Shown in pieces: positions 44,236 to 52,629 of a stretch of 64,000 nt of DNA. The notes under the pieces are model-generated. The model was not told where the DNA came from and did no database searches. It worked only from the letters and a program-made list of their open reading frames with translations. Source of the DNA: VGSG01 sp040756375. GTDB lineage: Bacteria > Desulfobacterota > Desulfomonilia > Desulfomonilales > Desulfomonilaceae. A program made the position numbers and the translations under genes. The number at the start of each line of letters is the position of its first letter. Position 1 is the stretch's first letter. Location: assembly GCA_040756375.1 (NCBI GenBank), contig JBFLZC010000019.1:42348-106347 (forward strand), in the 5' to 3' direction.

Positions 44236-44886
44236 ATGTGGTTGACCCGTGAAGAAATAGCGGATCGCTTGGGTGTTGTTCCCAACAGTATCCGAGGCAA
44301 AGTGAAGAAAGGCCAGATCGAGCGAAAAGCGATTGACGGGAAGAATTTGTACCGGATACTGGACCCTGAACTGCTGTCTAAGTCAACGCCGGAACCCGAA
44401 CCCCCCAGGAGCCCCGCGCCACCGCGCCTGACCGAGCCAAAGGTCACTGAACCGAAGCCCCTCAGCATCGCGGCCTCGTCCACCCCCGGCGCGTTCAACC
44501 CCAGGCAGGTTCTTCTGGAATTGCTCAGCAGTATCAAGGTGGGTCGAAGCATCGACGCGATCGAGAAGGGAGACGAAATCGACCTGGCGACCGATGAGAT
44601 CTCACGGGAACTCGATGCCAGGATCTCTATGCGGCAGCACAGGCAGATACAGGAAATCGAAGATGCTTTGGAACGTCTAAAGCACGGCGATTACGGCCTC
44701 TGCGAAGACTGTGGGGAACCCATTCCCGAACAGCGGCTGCGCCTCTTCCCCGCTGCGCGGCTCTGCGTCCGGTGTCAGGAGGAAGCAGATCGGTATGAAA
44801 AGATGAAGGAAGACCCCAGCCTCAGGGGCGGTGCGTGGAGAGAAGAGCCTGCTGAAGGGGGCTATATTAAGACGTTCGAGGAATAG
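44236..44886 (+). CDS. DksA/TraR-type zinc-finger protein with N-terminal HTH
   Basis: The start is set at ATG 44236, preceded by AAGGAGCG; an earlier ATG at 44218 has no such site. Residues 1-50 look like an excisionase/MerR-like helix-turn-helix (WLTREEIADRLGVVPNSIRG). A Pro-rich linker follows. The C-terminal half is a DksA/TraR domain: EIEDALERLKHGDYGLCEDC and the zinc finger C-x2-C-x17-C-x2-C ending LCVRC. DksA proteins bind RNA polymerase through its secondary channel; the long coiled-coil tip of DksA is shortened here. The fused DNA-binding domain could direct it to chosen promoters, which is inference. Confidence 0.82.
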   Translation: MWLTREEIADRLGVVPNSIRGKVKKGQIERKAIDGKNLYRILDPELLSKSTPEPEPPRSPAPPRLTEPKVTEPKPLSIAASSTPGAFNPRQVLLELLSSIKVGRSIDAIEKGDEIDLATDEISRELDARISMRQHRQIQEIEDALERLKHGDYGLCEDCGEPIPEQRLRLFPAARLCVRCQEEADRYEKMKEDPSLRGGAWREEPAEGGYIKTFEE

Positions 44887-44923
44887 GCGCGGTCTTGCTC
44901 CATCTGAAATGGCAATGAAAATA

Positions 44924-44953
44924 TTGGCTAATTTCCGTTAGTTGTGCTAAAAT
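44924..44953 (+). promoter_or_regulatory. Candidate sigma70 promoter
   Basis: TTGGCT (44924-44929), an 18-base spacer and TAAAAT (44948-44953) lie 70 bases before the secreted-protein gene at 45023, in an AT-rich stretch. Confidence 0.45.
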
Positions 44954-45022
44954 TGAATAAATCGGCCTTATGAACCGAGGAAGGGTCCACTGGGGAAGCT
45001 TACTGAACAAGAGGAGCAAGCC

Positions 45023-45565
45023 ATGAAAAGATTTCTTCTGGCTGGTGCATGCATACTGGTCATGGTCTTTTCCGGCGCGCTATTGTCCGCGCAAGAGGTT
45101 TATTGGGATGGTGAGGTTACGGTGGATGACACCATCACCGACAAGGACACGAAGCTGAAGATCGGGGAGCCCCTGGATCCGGACAAGCTTTATACTCAGG
45201 AGATCTATGATTCCCGCCAACTCCCTGAGATAGACGAGCCCTCGGAATTTCCGGAAGTCAGCCCGGAGCCGACCGCGATCCCCCGCCCGACTACCGTCAC
45301 GCCTGCGCCCCGTCGGCCGGCTAGCGTTGATCAGCCCCGTACCACCACGACGCGCCAACCTACGACTCCAGGCCGAAGCCCACGTAGGTCGCCGGGCACG
45401 AGCATAGACACCTCCCCTGCGACCACTGACCAGACTAAGCAGCGAACACAAACTCAAGCGGTTGATGAACTTCCTCCCAAGCCTGACACCAAGAAGATGC
45501 CGTGGGGACAGGTGGACGTGAAGCCTGCTGAGCCAAAGGACAAACCTCTTCAATGGGGTAGGTAA
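45023..45565 (+). CDS. Secreted Pro/Thr-rich protein
   Basis: A 180-residue protein with AAGAGGAGC upstream of ATG 45023. A signal peptide (LLAGACILVMVFSGALLSAQ) is followed by an acidic region (EVYWDGEVTVDDTITDKDTK) and then a Pro/Thr/Arg-rich low-complexity part to the end. No family is recognised. It is a single-gene unit with its own promoter-like element and a strong terminator. Confidence 0.65.
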   Translation: MKRFLLAGACILVMVFSGALLSAQEVYWDGEVTVDDTITDKDTKLKIGEPLDPDKLYTQEIYDSRQLPEIDEPSEFPEVSPEPTAIPRPTTVTPAPRRPASVDQPRTTTTRQPTTPGRSPRRSPGTSIDTSPATTDQTKQRTQTQAVDELPPKPDTKKMPWGQVDVKPAEPKDKPLQWGR

Positions 45566-45673
45566 GAATACGGTTCATCGGTCTGTACAACCATCAGCGC
45601 ACCATCACGTTCCCGAGAAATGACGCGCGAGACCTCTTCCCCCCGACTTCTGATTTTTGCGAATGCGTTTCCC

Positions 45674-45713
45674 TACCACAGACCCTGCAACACGCCGGGT
45701 CTGTGGTATTTTT
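45674..45713 (+). terminator. Rho-independent terminator
   Basis: TACCACAGACCC (45674-45685) and GGGTCTGTGGTA (45697-45708) form a perfect 12-base-pair stem with an 11-base loop, followed by five T. It lies about 110 bases after the secreted-protein stop. Confidence 0.88.
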
Positions 45714-45771
45714 GTCTATCCTTTGCCGAGACTTTGGTTGGTTCGATTGACGTCCAACAGGAGAGAATCCC

Positions 45772-45799
45772 GTAGGGGCGCACGGCCGTGCGCCCCTAC
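45772..45799. repeat. 28-bp perfect palindrome, GTAGGGGC family
   Basis: GTAGGGGCGCACGG is followed by its exact reverse complement. The ends match the hairpin at 19100-19128. It lies just before the stop of the leftward thymidylate-synthase-like gene. Confidence 0.75.
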
Positions 45800-45815
45800 A
45801 GACGTGAATTCACCT

Positions 45816-46535
45816 CTATTCTCGTCGCGCGCCTAGTGCCAGACCCGTATCTTTCTGCAATCGCATCAGAGCTACTTCGATGTTGTAATCTCGGATATTC
45901 AGCCCTTTGGAGATTGCGACGATCTCCCCATCCTCCACTCCGATCTCCATGGCCATGATCTCTTTTGCCTGCTGCAGTCCTGCGAGGTTGACGGGAAATC
46001 CGGACCAGAGGTTCCAGGAGCGGAAGTAGACGATCCAGTGAAGTTTGTTGTCCATGATCCGGGTGTCTACGAGCCGAAGACATGGGCTTGAGCCGTCCTC
46101 ATGATCGTAGAAGAAAATATCGTCCGGCCGGCCCACTTCCATGCACATGCGATTGGTTCGGGGCCCGTGCTTCTTGTAGTAGTCAATGACGTACTGCCAC
46201 GCCACCTGGAGGCGTTCGCCGTACGTATAGTGCTCGTTTCTCGCCTTCTGGGGAGACAACAGGTACGGCATGTAGTCCGCGAGGTACTTTTCGTCCGCGA
46301 CGGGCGGGAGGTTGAGATGTTCAGGGATCTGTGGCAGGAGAGGACGAACACCGGGTTGCCGTATGTGGACCATGACGACGTCGAATTCGATCCGATCCGC
46401 TCCTGGATTCGATCCTGTATCCACGGTGTAGCGGCGGGCCGCGCCGTCGGGTTTTCTTGATTCGTCGATGAGCGTGTACAAACACTGGAACCACGCGTCG
46501 GGGATGGTTGTCGCTTCGATGAGTATAGGTTTCAT
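45816..46535 (-). CDS. Thymidylate synthase-like protein, archaeal type
   Basis: The start is ATG 46535 with GGAG six bases upstream, giving 239 residues. Family blocks are PCLRLVDTRIMDNKLHWIVY with the catalytic-type Cys after Pro, and FRSWNLWSGFPVNLAGLQQA with the Asn that selects deoxyuridine phosphate. The C-terminus is short, as in archaeal ThyA-like and deoxycytidylate hydroxymethylase-like proteins, and the N-terminal half has little resemblance to E. coli ThyA. It may make dTMP with a folate or a methanopterin-like donor; this is inference. No dihydrofolate reductase gene is near. Confidence 0.78.
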   Translation of the reverse strand: MKPILIEATTIPDAWFQCLYTLIDESRKPDGAARRYTVDTGSNPGADRIEFDVVMVHIRQPGVRPLLPQIPEHLNLPPVADEKYLADYMPYLLSPQKARNEHYTYGERLQVAWQYVIDYYKKHGPRTNRMCMEVGRPDDIFFYDHEDGSSPCLRLVDTRIMDNKLHWIVYFRSWNLWSGFPVNLAGLQQAKEIMAMEIGVEDGEIVAISKGLNIRDYNIEVALMRLQKDTGLALGARRE

Positions 46536-46660
46536 TGGTTGCTCCAAAAAAGATGCCGGTTACGGCGAGGCCAATCGATCATAAACGGAACTACGTGTCA
46601 AATCTTTTGCCGAACATCCTTGAACCCGTGAATCCGCGGTGATATCAGAAGGTTCGTAAG

Positions 46661-47344
46661 GTGGCGCTACCCATGCTATCAGCCGAGAAAGAGACCGACA
46701 AGAGCACGAAAAAGGACTTCTTCGGGCGACCGCGGGTTCCCGAGGATGAACGCCGCAACTGGTGGCAGAGGGCTCTGCACCGGTATCTTATGGAGCCTTT
46801 GATCCATTCCCGAAATCCGCCTCGGTTTGATGCACGGGCTGCGGCTGTTGGGATGGTGGTGGGTTTCGGCGTTCCAGCGGGAGCCCAAATGATCGCTTTG
46901 GGCTTGTCCCGTGCGATCTTCCGGTTCAACGTAGTCCTTGCCTTTGTCTTCACGTGCGTGAGCAACCCGTTCACCATCATCCCCATGTACTATGGGTACT
47001 ATCGCCTGGGCTCGTTCATCCTGGGGTACGAGTCAATCCTGAGTTCCGATGCGTTCCAGCAAGCTATGAAACCCCTCCTGTCAGCCGAGTACTTCTGGGA
47101 GTCCTTGCCCGCGTTTTTGGCCCTGGGCGAAGATATCCTTATACGATGGTCTGTCGCGGCTGTTATTGTGTCGGTGGTTACTGCTATACCGGGCTATGTG
47201 TTGACGTACCGTTTCCAGAAGTTACGTTGCTTGAAAGAAGCTGAAGAGCTCGGGGTGACATACGAAGCCCTCATTAAGGACCTCGAAGAGCGTTCGCGAA
47301 TGAACGAAGCAATGTCCGGTCGAACTCCCGAAAGCGGCCCTTAA
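46661..47344 (+). CDS. DUF2062 membrane protein
   Basis: A 227-residue protein from GTG 46661, with ATG 46673 as a good alternative start. After a charged N-terminus, the DUF2062 core begins at FDARAAAVGMVVGFGVPAGA and includes FVFTCVSNPFTIIPMYYGYY, the family signature of Asn-Pro followed by a hydrophobic run. There are about three membrane segments (the last is AAVIVSVVTAIPGYVLTY) and a charged cytoplasmic tail. Function unknown; homologues often sit near glycosyltransferases. Confidence 0.8.
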   Translation: MALPMLSAEKETDKSTKKDFFGRPRVPEDERRNWWQRALHRYLMEPLIHSRNPPRFDARAAAVGMVVGFGVPAGAQMIALGLSRAIFRFNVVLAFVFTCVSNPFTIIPMYYGYYRLGSFILGYESILSSDAFQQAMKPLLSAEYFWESLPAFLALGEDILIRWSVAAVIVSVVTAIPGYVLTYRFQKLRCLKEAEELGVTYEALIKDLEERSRMNEAMSGRTPESGP

Positions 47345-47383
47345 GACCTGGCGCCTAAGTCACTCTAACGCAACTGCTCCTCC

Positions 47384-47719
47384 TCAATCCGGCATTCCTG
47401 CGTCTATCCAATCCGCGATCTCTTTGATCTCCTCATCGGAGAGGTACGGTCCTCGGGAGGGCATGCGACGGAAACCTCCCACGTTTCTCCTGAGTATCTT
47501 GATCAGGTTGGTTTCTTCAGCCTTTCCGTTACCGACCTTATCCGACTCGATCAGTTGCATGTCGAACGGCCGGCTCTGAGCGAGCTTTTCTTTGGTTTCC
47601 CACGAAAGCGCGTCTTCGTGGCTCACCTTTATGGCCGGTTTGCGGCCGTTTGCCTTTTCCCATCGTTCCAGAGCGCTATCCAGTATCTCCTTAATTCTCG
47701 GCCAACCTGTAGCAGCCAT
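47384..47719 (-). CDS. Small hypothetical protein with a cytochrome-c-like C-terminus
   Basis: The start is set at ATG 47719 because GGAGG precedes it, giving 111 residues. The end reads RMPSRGPYLSDEEIKEIADW followed by IDAGMPD, which resembles the last helix of some cytochrome c domains, including the possible Met ligand in RMP. However, no CxxCH haem motif is present and no signal peptide is seen, so it should not bind haem covalently. It may be a domain remnant or a cytoplasmic relative. Confidence 0.6.
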   Translation of the reverse strand: MAATGWPRIKEILDSALERWEKANGRKPAIKVSHEDALSWETKEKLAQSRPFDMQLIESDKVGNGKAEETNLIKILRRNVGGFRRMPSRGPYLSDEEIKEIADWIDAGMPD

Positions 47720-48420
<701 letters not shown>

Positions 48421-49068
48421 ATGGTACGCAGTCTCACACTTCCACAGCAACGCAAGGAAGAAACACAGACTCGCATCCTTGAGGCCGCGTACCGCGTGTT
48501 CGCCCGCCGAGGCTACGAAGCAGCGGCGGTGGAAGAGATCACGGCCGAGTGCGGCATAGCGAAGGGAGCGCTTTATACGCACTTTGCCAGCAAAGAAGAG
48601 CTGTTTCGGACCGTTGTCATGGAGCGAGTTCGACAACGGACCGCCGAAATCGTTGCTCGCCTGGAACCGGGGCTTCCTCTCCGCGAAAGCCTTCTTCGCA
48701 TCATCGAAGCTTCTTGGGTGATGTGTCGCACCGATCCTGTCAGCGCGCCTCTGCTCATAGAATTCTGGGCGCTGGCCAGCCGCAACCAATGGGGGCGCGA
48801 AGCGCTTGGCGCGCTGTTCGACCACTGCTCCGCCGCCCTCGCACAATTCTTCTCCGACGCCAAGCGCGCGGGTCTTGTTCGCGGTGACCTGGACGTACGG
48901 CGTGCAGCTCGGCTCTTCCTTGCTTTGAACGATGGCCTCCTCCTTCAGTCCCAGACGCAACCGGACAAGGTAGACCCTCAGGAGTTCCGAGGCTCCATGG
49001 TGGACATGATCATGTGCTACGTCACGGACGAGATACGACGGGCTGAGCCTAATAGCTGTGATTCATGA
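48421..49068 (+). CDS. TetR/AcrR-family regulator
   Basis: A 215-residue repressor with GGGAGGCGAG before ATG 48421. The N-terminal HTH reads ILEAAYRVFARRGYEAAAVE and ITAECGIAKGALYTHFASKE, a textbook TetR DNA-binding domain. The C-terminal ligand-binding part is helical, with the segment MCRTDPVSAPLLIEFWALAS. Downstream on the same strand are a putative selenoprotein and an Fe-S/FAD oxidoreductase operon, possible targets. The ligand is unknown. Confidence 0.9.
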   Translation: MVRSLTLPQQRKEETQTRILEAAYRVFARRGYEAAAVEEITAECGIAKGALYTHFASKEELFRTVVMERVRQRTAEIVARLEPGLPLRESLLRIIEASWVMCRTDPVSAPLLIEFWALASRNQWGREALGALFDHCSAALAQFFSDAKRAGLVRGDLDVRRAARLFLALNDGLLLQSQTQPDKVDPQEFRGSMVDMIMCYVTDEIRRAEPNSCDS

Positions 49069-49251
49069 ATCTTCCGCCTGACGGTCTCGCGCGGCTCTAG
49101 CAGAACATAGACTGCAGCCCCAGGGGCTGTTCGCATACCGTGGGGCGGTGTTTTCTTTGGCTCGACATTGGCGCGCCATCATCAGGTGACGAGCGCCGCG
49201 GACAATACAGGTTCACGTTCAAATAGAAAGCTCGGACAAAGGAGATCCGGT

Positions 49252-49776
49252 ATGCCAACAAAGATATCTCTCGATCAAGCAAAAACCCGTGTCACGGAAC
49301 TCATGACAAAGGGCTATCATTGAGGGCCGGCAGTCCTGCAAGTTATGTGGGAAACATATGGCCTGGAAAATGAAGATTTCCTCTGGGCCTGCATCCCTTT
49401 CATGGCCGGCATAAGTGGACACCAGCAAGCGCCGTGCGGTGCAGTATCCGCATCCTTGGTGTCCCTTGGGCTGAGGTATCGTTGCTCACTTGCTGATAAG
49501 GAGGGGGCCAAACAGTCGCGAACTGCCATACGCCTATTCGCCGCCGAGCTGGTAAAGAGCTTCAACGATAGTTTTGGCGACATTAATTGCAGGAGCCTTC
49601 TTGGTGTCGATTTTTCCGAGCCCGGCGAGTACCAGAAGTTTGTTGCCTCAGGGATTTGGAAGGAGAAATGCGCGAGGTACGTAGAGTTCGCTGTCGAAAA
49701 GCTTTACGAATTTGAAGAAAGGTCAAGGGACTGGCAAAAGTACCGCTCAAACAGCAAAACCCTTATTTCGGAATAG
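49252..49776 (+). CDS. C_GCAxxG_C_C-family redox protein, putative selenoprotein (UGA at codon 24)
   Basis: ATG 49252 follows GGAGATCCGGT and opens a 174-residue frame with one in-frame TGA at 49321-49323. Before it: MPTKISLDQAKTRVTELMTK, then GYH. After it: GPAVLQVMWETYGLENED. In this family the first conserved Cys follows GY and Asn (GYNCAQAV-type), so TGA sits exactly at that Cys. The other conserved cysteines are present: PCGAVSASLVSLGLRY, INCRSLLGV and KEKCARYVEF. A hairpin suited to a bacterial SECIS follows. Ordinary gene calling would start at the internal ATG 49345. Selenocysteine is inferred; a nonsense mutation is the alternative. Confidence 0.82.
49344..49358 (+). promoter_or_regulatory. 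Candidate SECIS hairpin
   Basis: TATGT (49344-49348), loop GGGAA, ACATA (49354-49358). The loop begins about 25 bases after the TGA and starts with G, inside the 16-37 base window reported for bacterial SECIS loops. The stem is short (five pairs, extendable with mismatches), so this needs folding. Confidence 0.5.
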
Positions 49777-49848
49777 ACCAGGGGGCAGGAATGGCCGACG
49801 CACCGACGACTGATACCGATGCGCTTTCAAATGCGTGAAATGGTTACC

Positions 49849-49927
49849 GCGACGGGCCGGGAGTCTCCTGAACGAAGGTCCCACGGCCTTGCGTCGTCCG
49901 AAGAAAAGGAGATCCCCGGCCCGTCGC
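49849..49927. repeat. Large imperfect inverted repeat
   Basis: Arms 49849-49869 and 49907-49927 pair over 21 bases with two mismatches (starts GCGACGGGCCGGG, ends CCCGGCCCGTCGC), around a 37-base loop. It lies directly before the dispersed repeat at 49930-50015. Confidence 0.75.
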
Positions 49928-49929
49928 GC

Positions 49930-50015
49930 ACCGGCTACTTGTTTGATCGCGCATTCCCATGAAAGTCTTCGGCATGAGGCACCCTGTTCGGGTTTACGTA
50001 TGGGGTGGTTTGGAG
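49930..50015. repeat. Dispersed repeat, copy 1
   Basis: About 86 bases, from ACCGGCTACTTG to TATGGGGTGGTTTGGAG, match 63734-63820 with roughly ten substitutions. The inner segment CATGAAAGTCTTCGGC recurs inverted as GCCGAGGACTTTCATG at 50103-50118, so the whole element may run from about 49930 to 50119. It is not coding. Confidence 0.75.
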
Positions 50016-50035
50016 GGGAGATGAGTCTCCCCTCC
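50012..50035. repeat. Perfect ten-base-pair hairpin
   Basis: GGAGGGGAGA, loop TGAG, TCTCCCCTCC. It overlaps the last bases of the dispersed repeat copy 1 and is absent from copy 2, where IS110 sequence begins. No T-tract follows in either direction. Confidence 0.6.
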
Positions 50036-50212
50036 ATATTATTGCGCAACGATGCGCTCTTGCTGCCAGTCTCCGAGGCGAAGCCCCGGAGTGCTCGCCG
50101 AAGCCGAGGACTTTCATGATTCGTTGTAGCTCTCTAGCTGTGGGAGTTGGTATAAGTCTTAGCCTGCATGACTTCGGAGATTAAAGAATGACTGCGGAAG
50201 GGAGGCGGCGCC

Positions 50213-51250
50213 TTGTACGAACTGAAATACGATGAGGCTGTTTGCGAGAAATGCGAGACGGTGGATTGTCTCGTGAAATGCCGGTACATGACCTTGGATC
50301 GGGAATCAGCCAAAGAGGAAAGACTGCGTCTGATTCGGGGCGAGGATTCCAGGGTGCTCAAGGATTGCATCACGTGCTACGCCTGCGAGGAGTACTGCCC
50401 TCACGGCAACCATCCTTTCTACCTGCTCGTTGATCGTCAAGAACAGTCCGAAACTTGGCCCGTCCCCGTCCCGTTGACGAAACAACAAATCAAAATGATG
50501 GCGCCAAAAGGGCGGATAAGCCCTGAAAACGTTCAAGCGCCGGTCTTGAACATGTGCTACTTCCCCATGCTCAAAGGATGCATTCAAGGGAGGCTCTTCG
50601 AGGGAGTATCCACAATTGTAGGGAGCGATATATTCTGCAACATCATGTGGTTACATTTTGCCAAGAATTCCGCAATCCGAGAACGCTTACCTCAGGTGGT
50701 GAATAACATATGGCAATACTATCTCAGGGATAGCGGGACCCAAGAAGTGATCTGCTACCATGACGAGTGCTACGGCACGTACACGCAGTTGGCTCCGGCA
50801 TTCGGCATTGATGTGCCCTTCAAACCGATTCATCTTTTTCAATTCCTCACGGAAAAGCTTGCCGAATTGAAAGATCAGGTCCGCCCACTTGGCATGAGGG
50901 TAGCCTATCAGCGGCCCTGTTCAAACAGGCTTGTTCCGGAAACTCAGCATTGGGTTGACGAGATCTTCGAACGTGTGGGAGTGCAAAGAGTTGATCGAGA
51001 ATACGACCGCGAAAATGCGCTTTGCTGCGGAGGCATCCTCAGGCTTCAACAGCGGGAGGAACTGGCGGACGACATTCTTAAGAAGAACCTCGACGATATG
51101 TCGGCTGCCGGGGCTACTGTGTGCGTGTTCAACTGTCCCGCTTGCTTTTTCACAATGGGCCAAGCCGTGGCAGAGCGGGGCCTGATGCCGATACTCATGA
51201 GCGATTTGTGCCGAGCGGCCCTGGGTGAGAAATGGTGGGGGGTGTTCTGA
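50213..51250 (+). CDS. HdrD-like (Fe-S)-binding protein, first of the operon
   Basis: A 345-residue protein from TTG 50213, which has a strong GGGAGG site nine bases upstream. The N-terminus has two cysteine clusters for 4Fe-4S centres: CEKCETVDCLVKC and CITCYACEEYCPHG. The C-terminal half has CCG-type motifs (YQRPCSNRL, ALCCGGILRL and NCPACFFTMG), as in heterodisulfide reductase HdrD and glycolate oxidase GlcF. It should pass electrons between a flavoprotein and another carrier. Its TGA overlaps the next gene by one base (TGATG). Confidence 0.85.
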   Translation: MYELKYDEAVCEKCETVDCLVKCRYMTLDRESAKEERLRLIRGEDSRVLKDCITCYACEEYCPHGNHPFYLLVDRQEQSETWPVPVPLTKQQIKMMAPKGRISPENVQAPVLNMCYFPMLKGCIQGRLFEGVSTIVGSDIFCNIMWLHFAKNSAIRERLPQVVNNIWQYYLRDSGTQEVICYHDECYGTYTQLAPAFGIDVPFKPIHLFQFLTEKLAELKDQVRPLGMRVAYQRPCSNRLVPETQHWVDEIFERVGVQRVDREYDRENALCCGGILRLQQREELADDILKKNLDDMSAAGATVCVFNCPACFFTMGQAVAERGLMPILMSDLCRAALGEKWWGVF

Positions 51251-52629
51251 TGAACGAGACTTACAGTGAGCTGGCAGGAATCGTCGGCGAACGATACGTT
51301 TCAAACGAACCGGAAGAAAAGTTCATCTACTCCAGGGATCAAGGGACAATGGAGCCATGCGATCCCGATTTTGTGGTCATGCCCGACAGCACGGAAGAGG
51401 TTCGGCAAATAGTCCTTCTGGCCAACCGAAAAGGCATTCCCATAGTCCCCATGGGAGGAGGACTCGTCCTTTCGGGCCTTTCCAGGCCCCTGAAAGGCGG
51501 AGTCGTCCTTGATATGAAGAGGATGAACCGCATTCTGCAAGTTAATGAAACGAGCCGTTACGCGATCGTCGAAGCCGGCGCTTCTCAGGGCATGCTCCAA
51601 GCGTATCTTAAGAAGCATCACCCGAGTCTCAAGCATTCAGTGCCGGACGCACCCCCCATCGCGACGGTTGGCGGAAATGTTCTCATTCACGGTTCAGGGC
51701 ATCTTTCCCACGCGGCCGGCTTCCACTCGGAAATGCTCAATGGCATGGAGGCCGTCCTGCCCACGGGAGAAGTCGTCAGGCTCGGCTCTTGTGCGACCAG
51801 CCCATACTGGTTTTCGCGCGCTCCACTTCCGGACCTGGCCGGGCTGTTCTTGGGTTGGACAGGTACGACAGGTGTTGTGACAAAACTGGCCATAAGATTG
51901 TATCCCAACCGACCTTTCAATGACGTGGGCGTTTTTGTGGTCGAAGACCCGGAGATCGTCCCGGATATACTGCATCGCGTTACCGGTGTGGGGCTTGCTG
52001 AGGACATATCCGCATGGATGACTCCAAAACCTGACTGGGCCGAAGGCTTTATCCATATCAATGTGAACTACTCTGCAGACAGCAAGGATGAACTTGGCTG
52101 GAAGAAGAATCTCATTCGCGCTCCTCTCCGGAAGTATATGGACGAAAAGACAGGTGGCTTCATGATGCTGCCACTCCCGATGAAGAAGCCCTTTCTTGAA
52201 GCGCCGGCGTCTCAACTTACTCGTTTTGCGGACGTCAGGAAAGGAGGAGGGTTCGAGTACGTAGGGGCCATCATGCCCATTGAGTTGTTCCCTGAAGCCC
52301 ATCAAATGGGTCTCGATATCGCCGAGCGCTGCGGTACGACCTATTCCACGGGAGCTCGAATTATAGGGATGGGTCACTGCATGATGTTCTTTTTTGCCTA
52401 TCCTTTCAACCGAGCGGACCCCTCCGATGTGAAACGAGCCGGCACAGCCTTGGAACAAACCAACAGAGGTGCCCTAGACATGGGCGGAATTCCTTGGAAA
52501 GCCGAAGCTCCAGCCCAGAAGCAGATCCTTCAGAGAATGGATGAAAATACGCGTGAACTCATGAGCCGCGTTCGCCGGATGCTGGATCCCAAGGGAATCA
52601 TGAACCCCGGTAACTGGGAGGTGGACTGA
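51250..52629 (+). CDS. GlcD/Dld-type FAD-linked oxidase
   Basis: The start is set at ATG 51250, overlapping the previous stop, giving 459 residues (MNETYSELAGIVGERYVSNE). The FAD-binding PCMH domain shows DFVVMPDSTEEVRQIVLLAN, then GIPIVPMGGGLVLSGLSRPL and TVGGNVLIHGSGHLSHAAGF. The C-terminal cap ends RVRRMLDPKGIMNPGNW, as in D-lactate and glycolate dehydrogenases. The substrate is probably a 2-hydroxy acid. With Fe-S proteins on both sides it forms a soluble or membrane-peripheral electron-transfer complex. The lactate versus glycolate choice cannot be made from the sequence. Confidence 0.87.
   Translation: MNETYSELAGIVGERYVSNEPEEKFIYSRDQGTMEPCDPDFVVMPDSTEEVRQIVLLANRKGIPIVPMGGGLVLSGLSRPLKGGVVLDMKRMNRILQVNETSRYAIVEAGASQGMLQAYLKKHHPSLKHSVPDAPPIATVGGNVLIHGSGHLSHAAGFHSEMLNGMEAVLPTGEVVRLGSCATSPYWFSRAPLPDLAGLFLGWTGTTGVVTKLAIRLYPNRPFNDVGVFVVEDPEIVPDILHRVTGVGLAEDISAWMTPKPDWAEGFIHINVNYSADSKDELGWKKNLIRAPLRKYMDEKTGGFMMLPLPMKKPFLEAPASQLTRFADVRKGGGFEYVGAIMPIELFPEAHQMGLDIAERCGTTYSTGARIIGMGHCMMFFFAYPFNRADPSDVKRAGTALEQTNRGALDMGGIPWKAEAPAQKQILQRMDENTRELMSRVRRMLDPKGIMNPGNWEVD

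Noticed and set aside
47384..47719. Cytochrome c annotation for the small protein
   Set aside because: There is no CxxCH motif and no signal peptide, only a similar C-terminal helix.
49115..49129. CAGCCCC-A-GGGGCTG as a terminator for the TetR gene
   Set aside because: A one-base loop cannot form and no T-tract follows.
49321..49323. The TGA as a simple nonsense mutation (pseudogene)
   Set aside because: Possible, but its exact placement on the conserved Cys column, an intact rest of the protein and a hairpin at the right distance make selenocysteine the better explanation.
49345..49776. Short form of the redox protein starting at ATG 49345
   Set aside because: It lacks the first conserved redox position and a ribosome site; the frame continues upstream through a TGA to a well-placed ATG.
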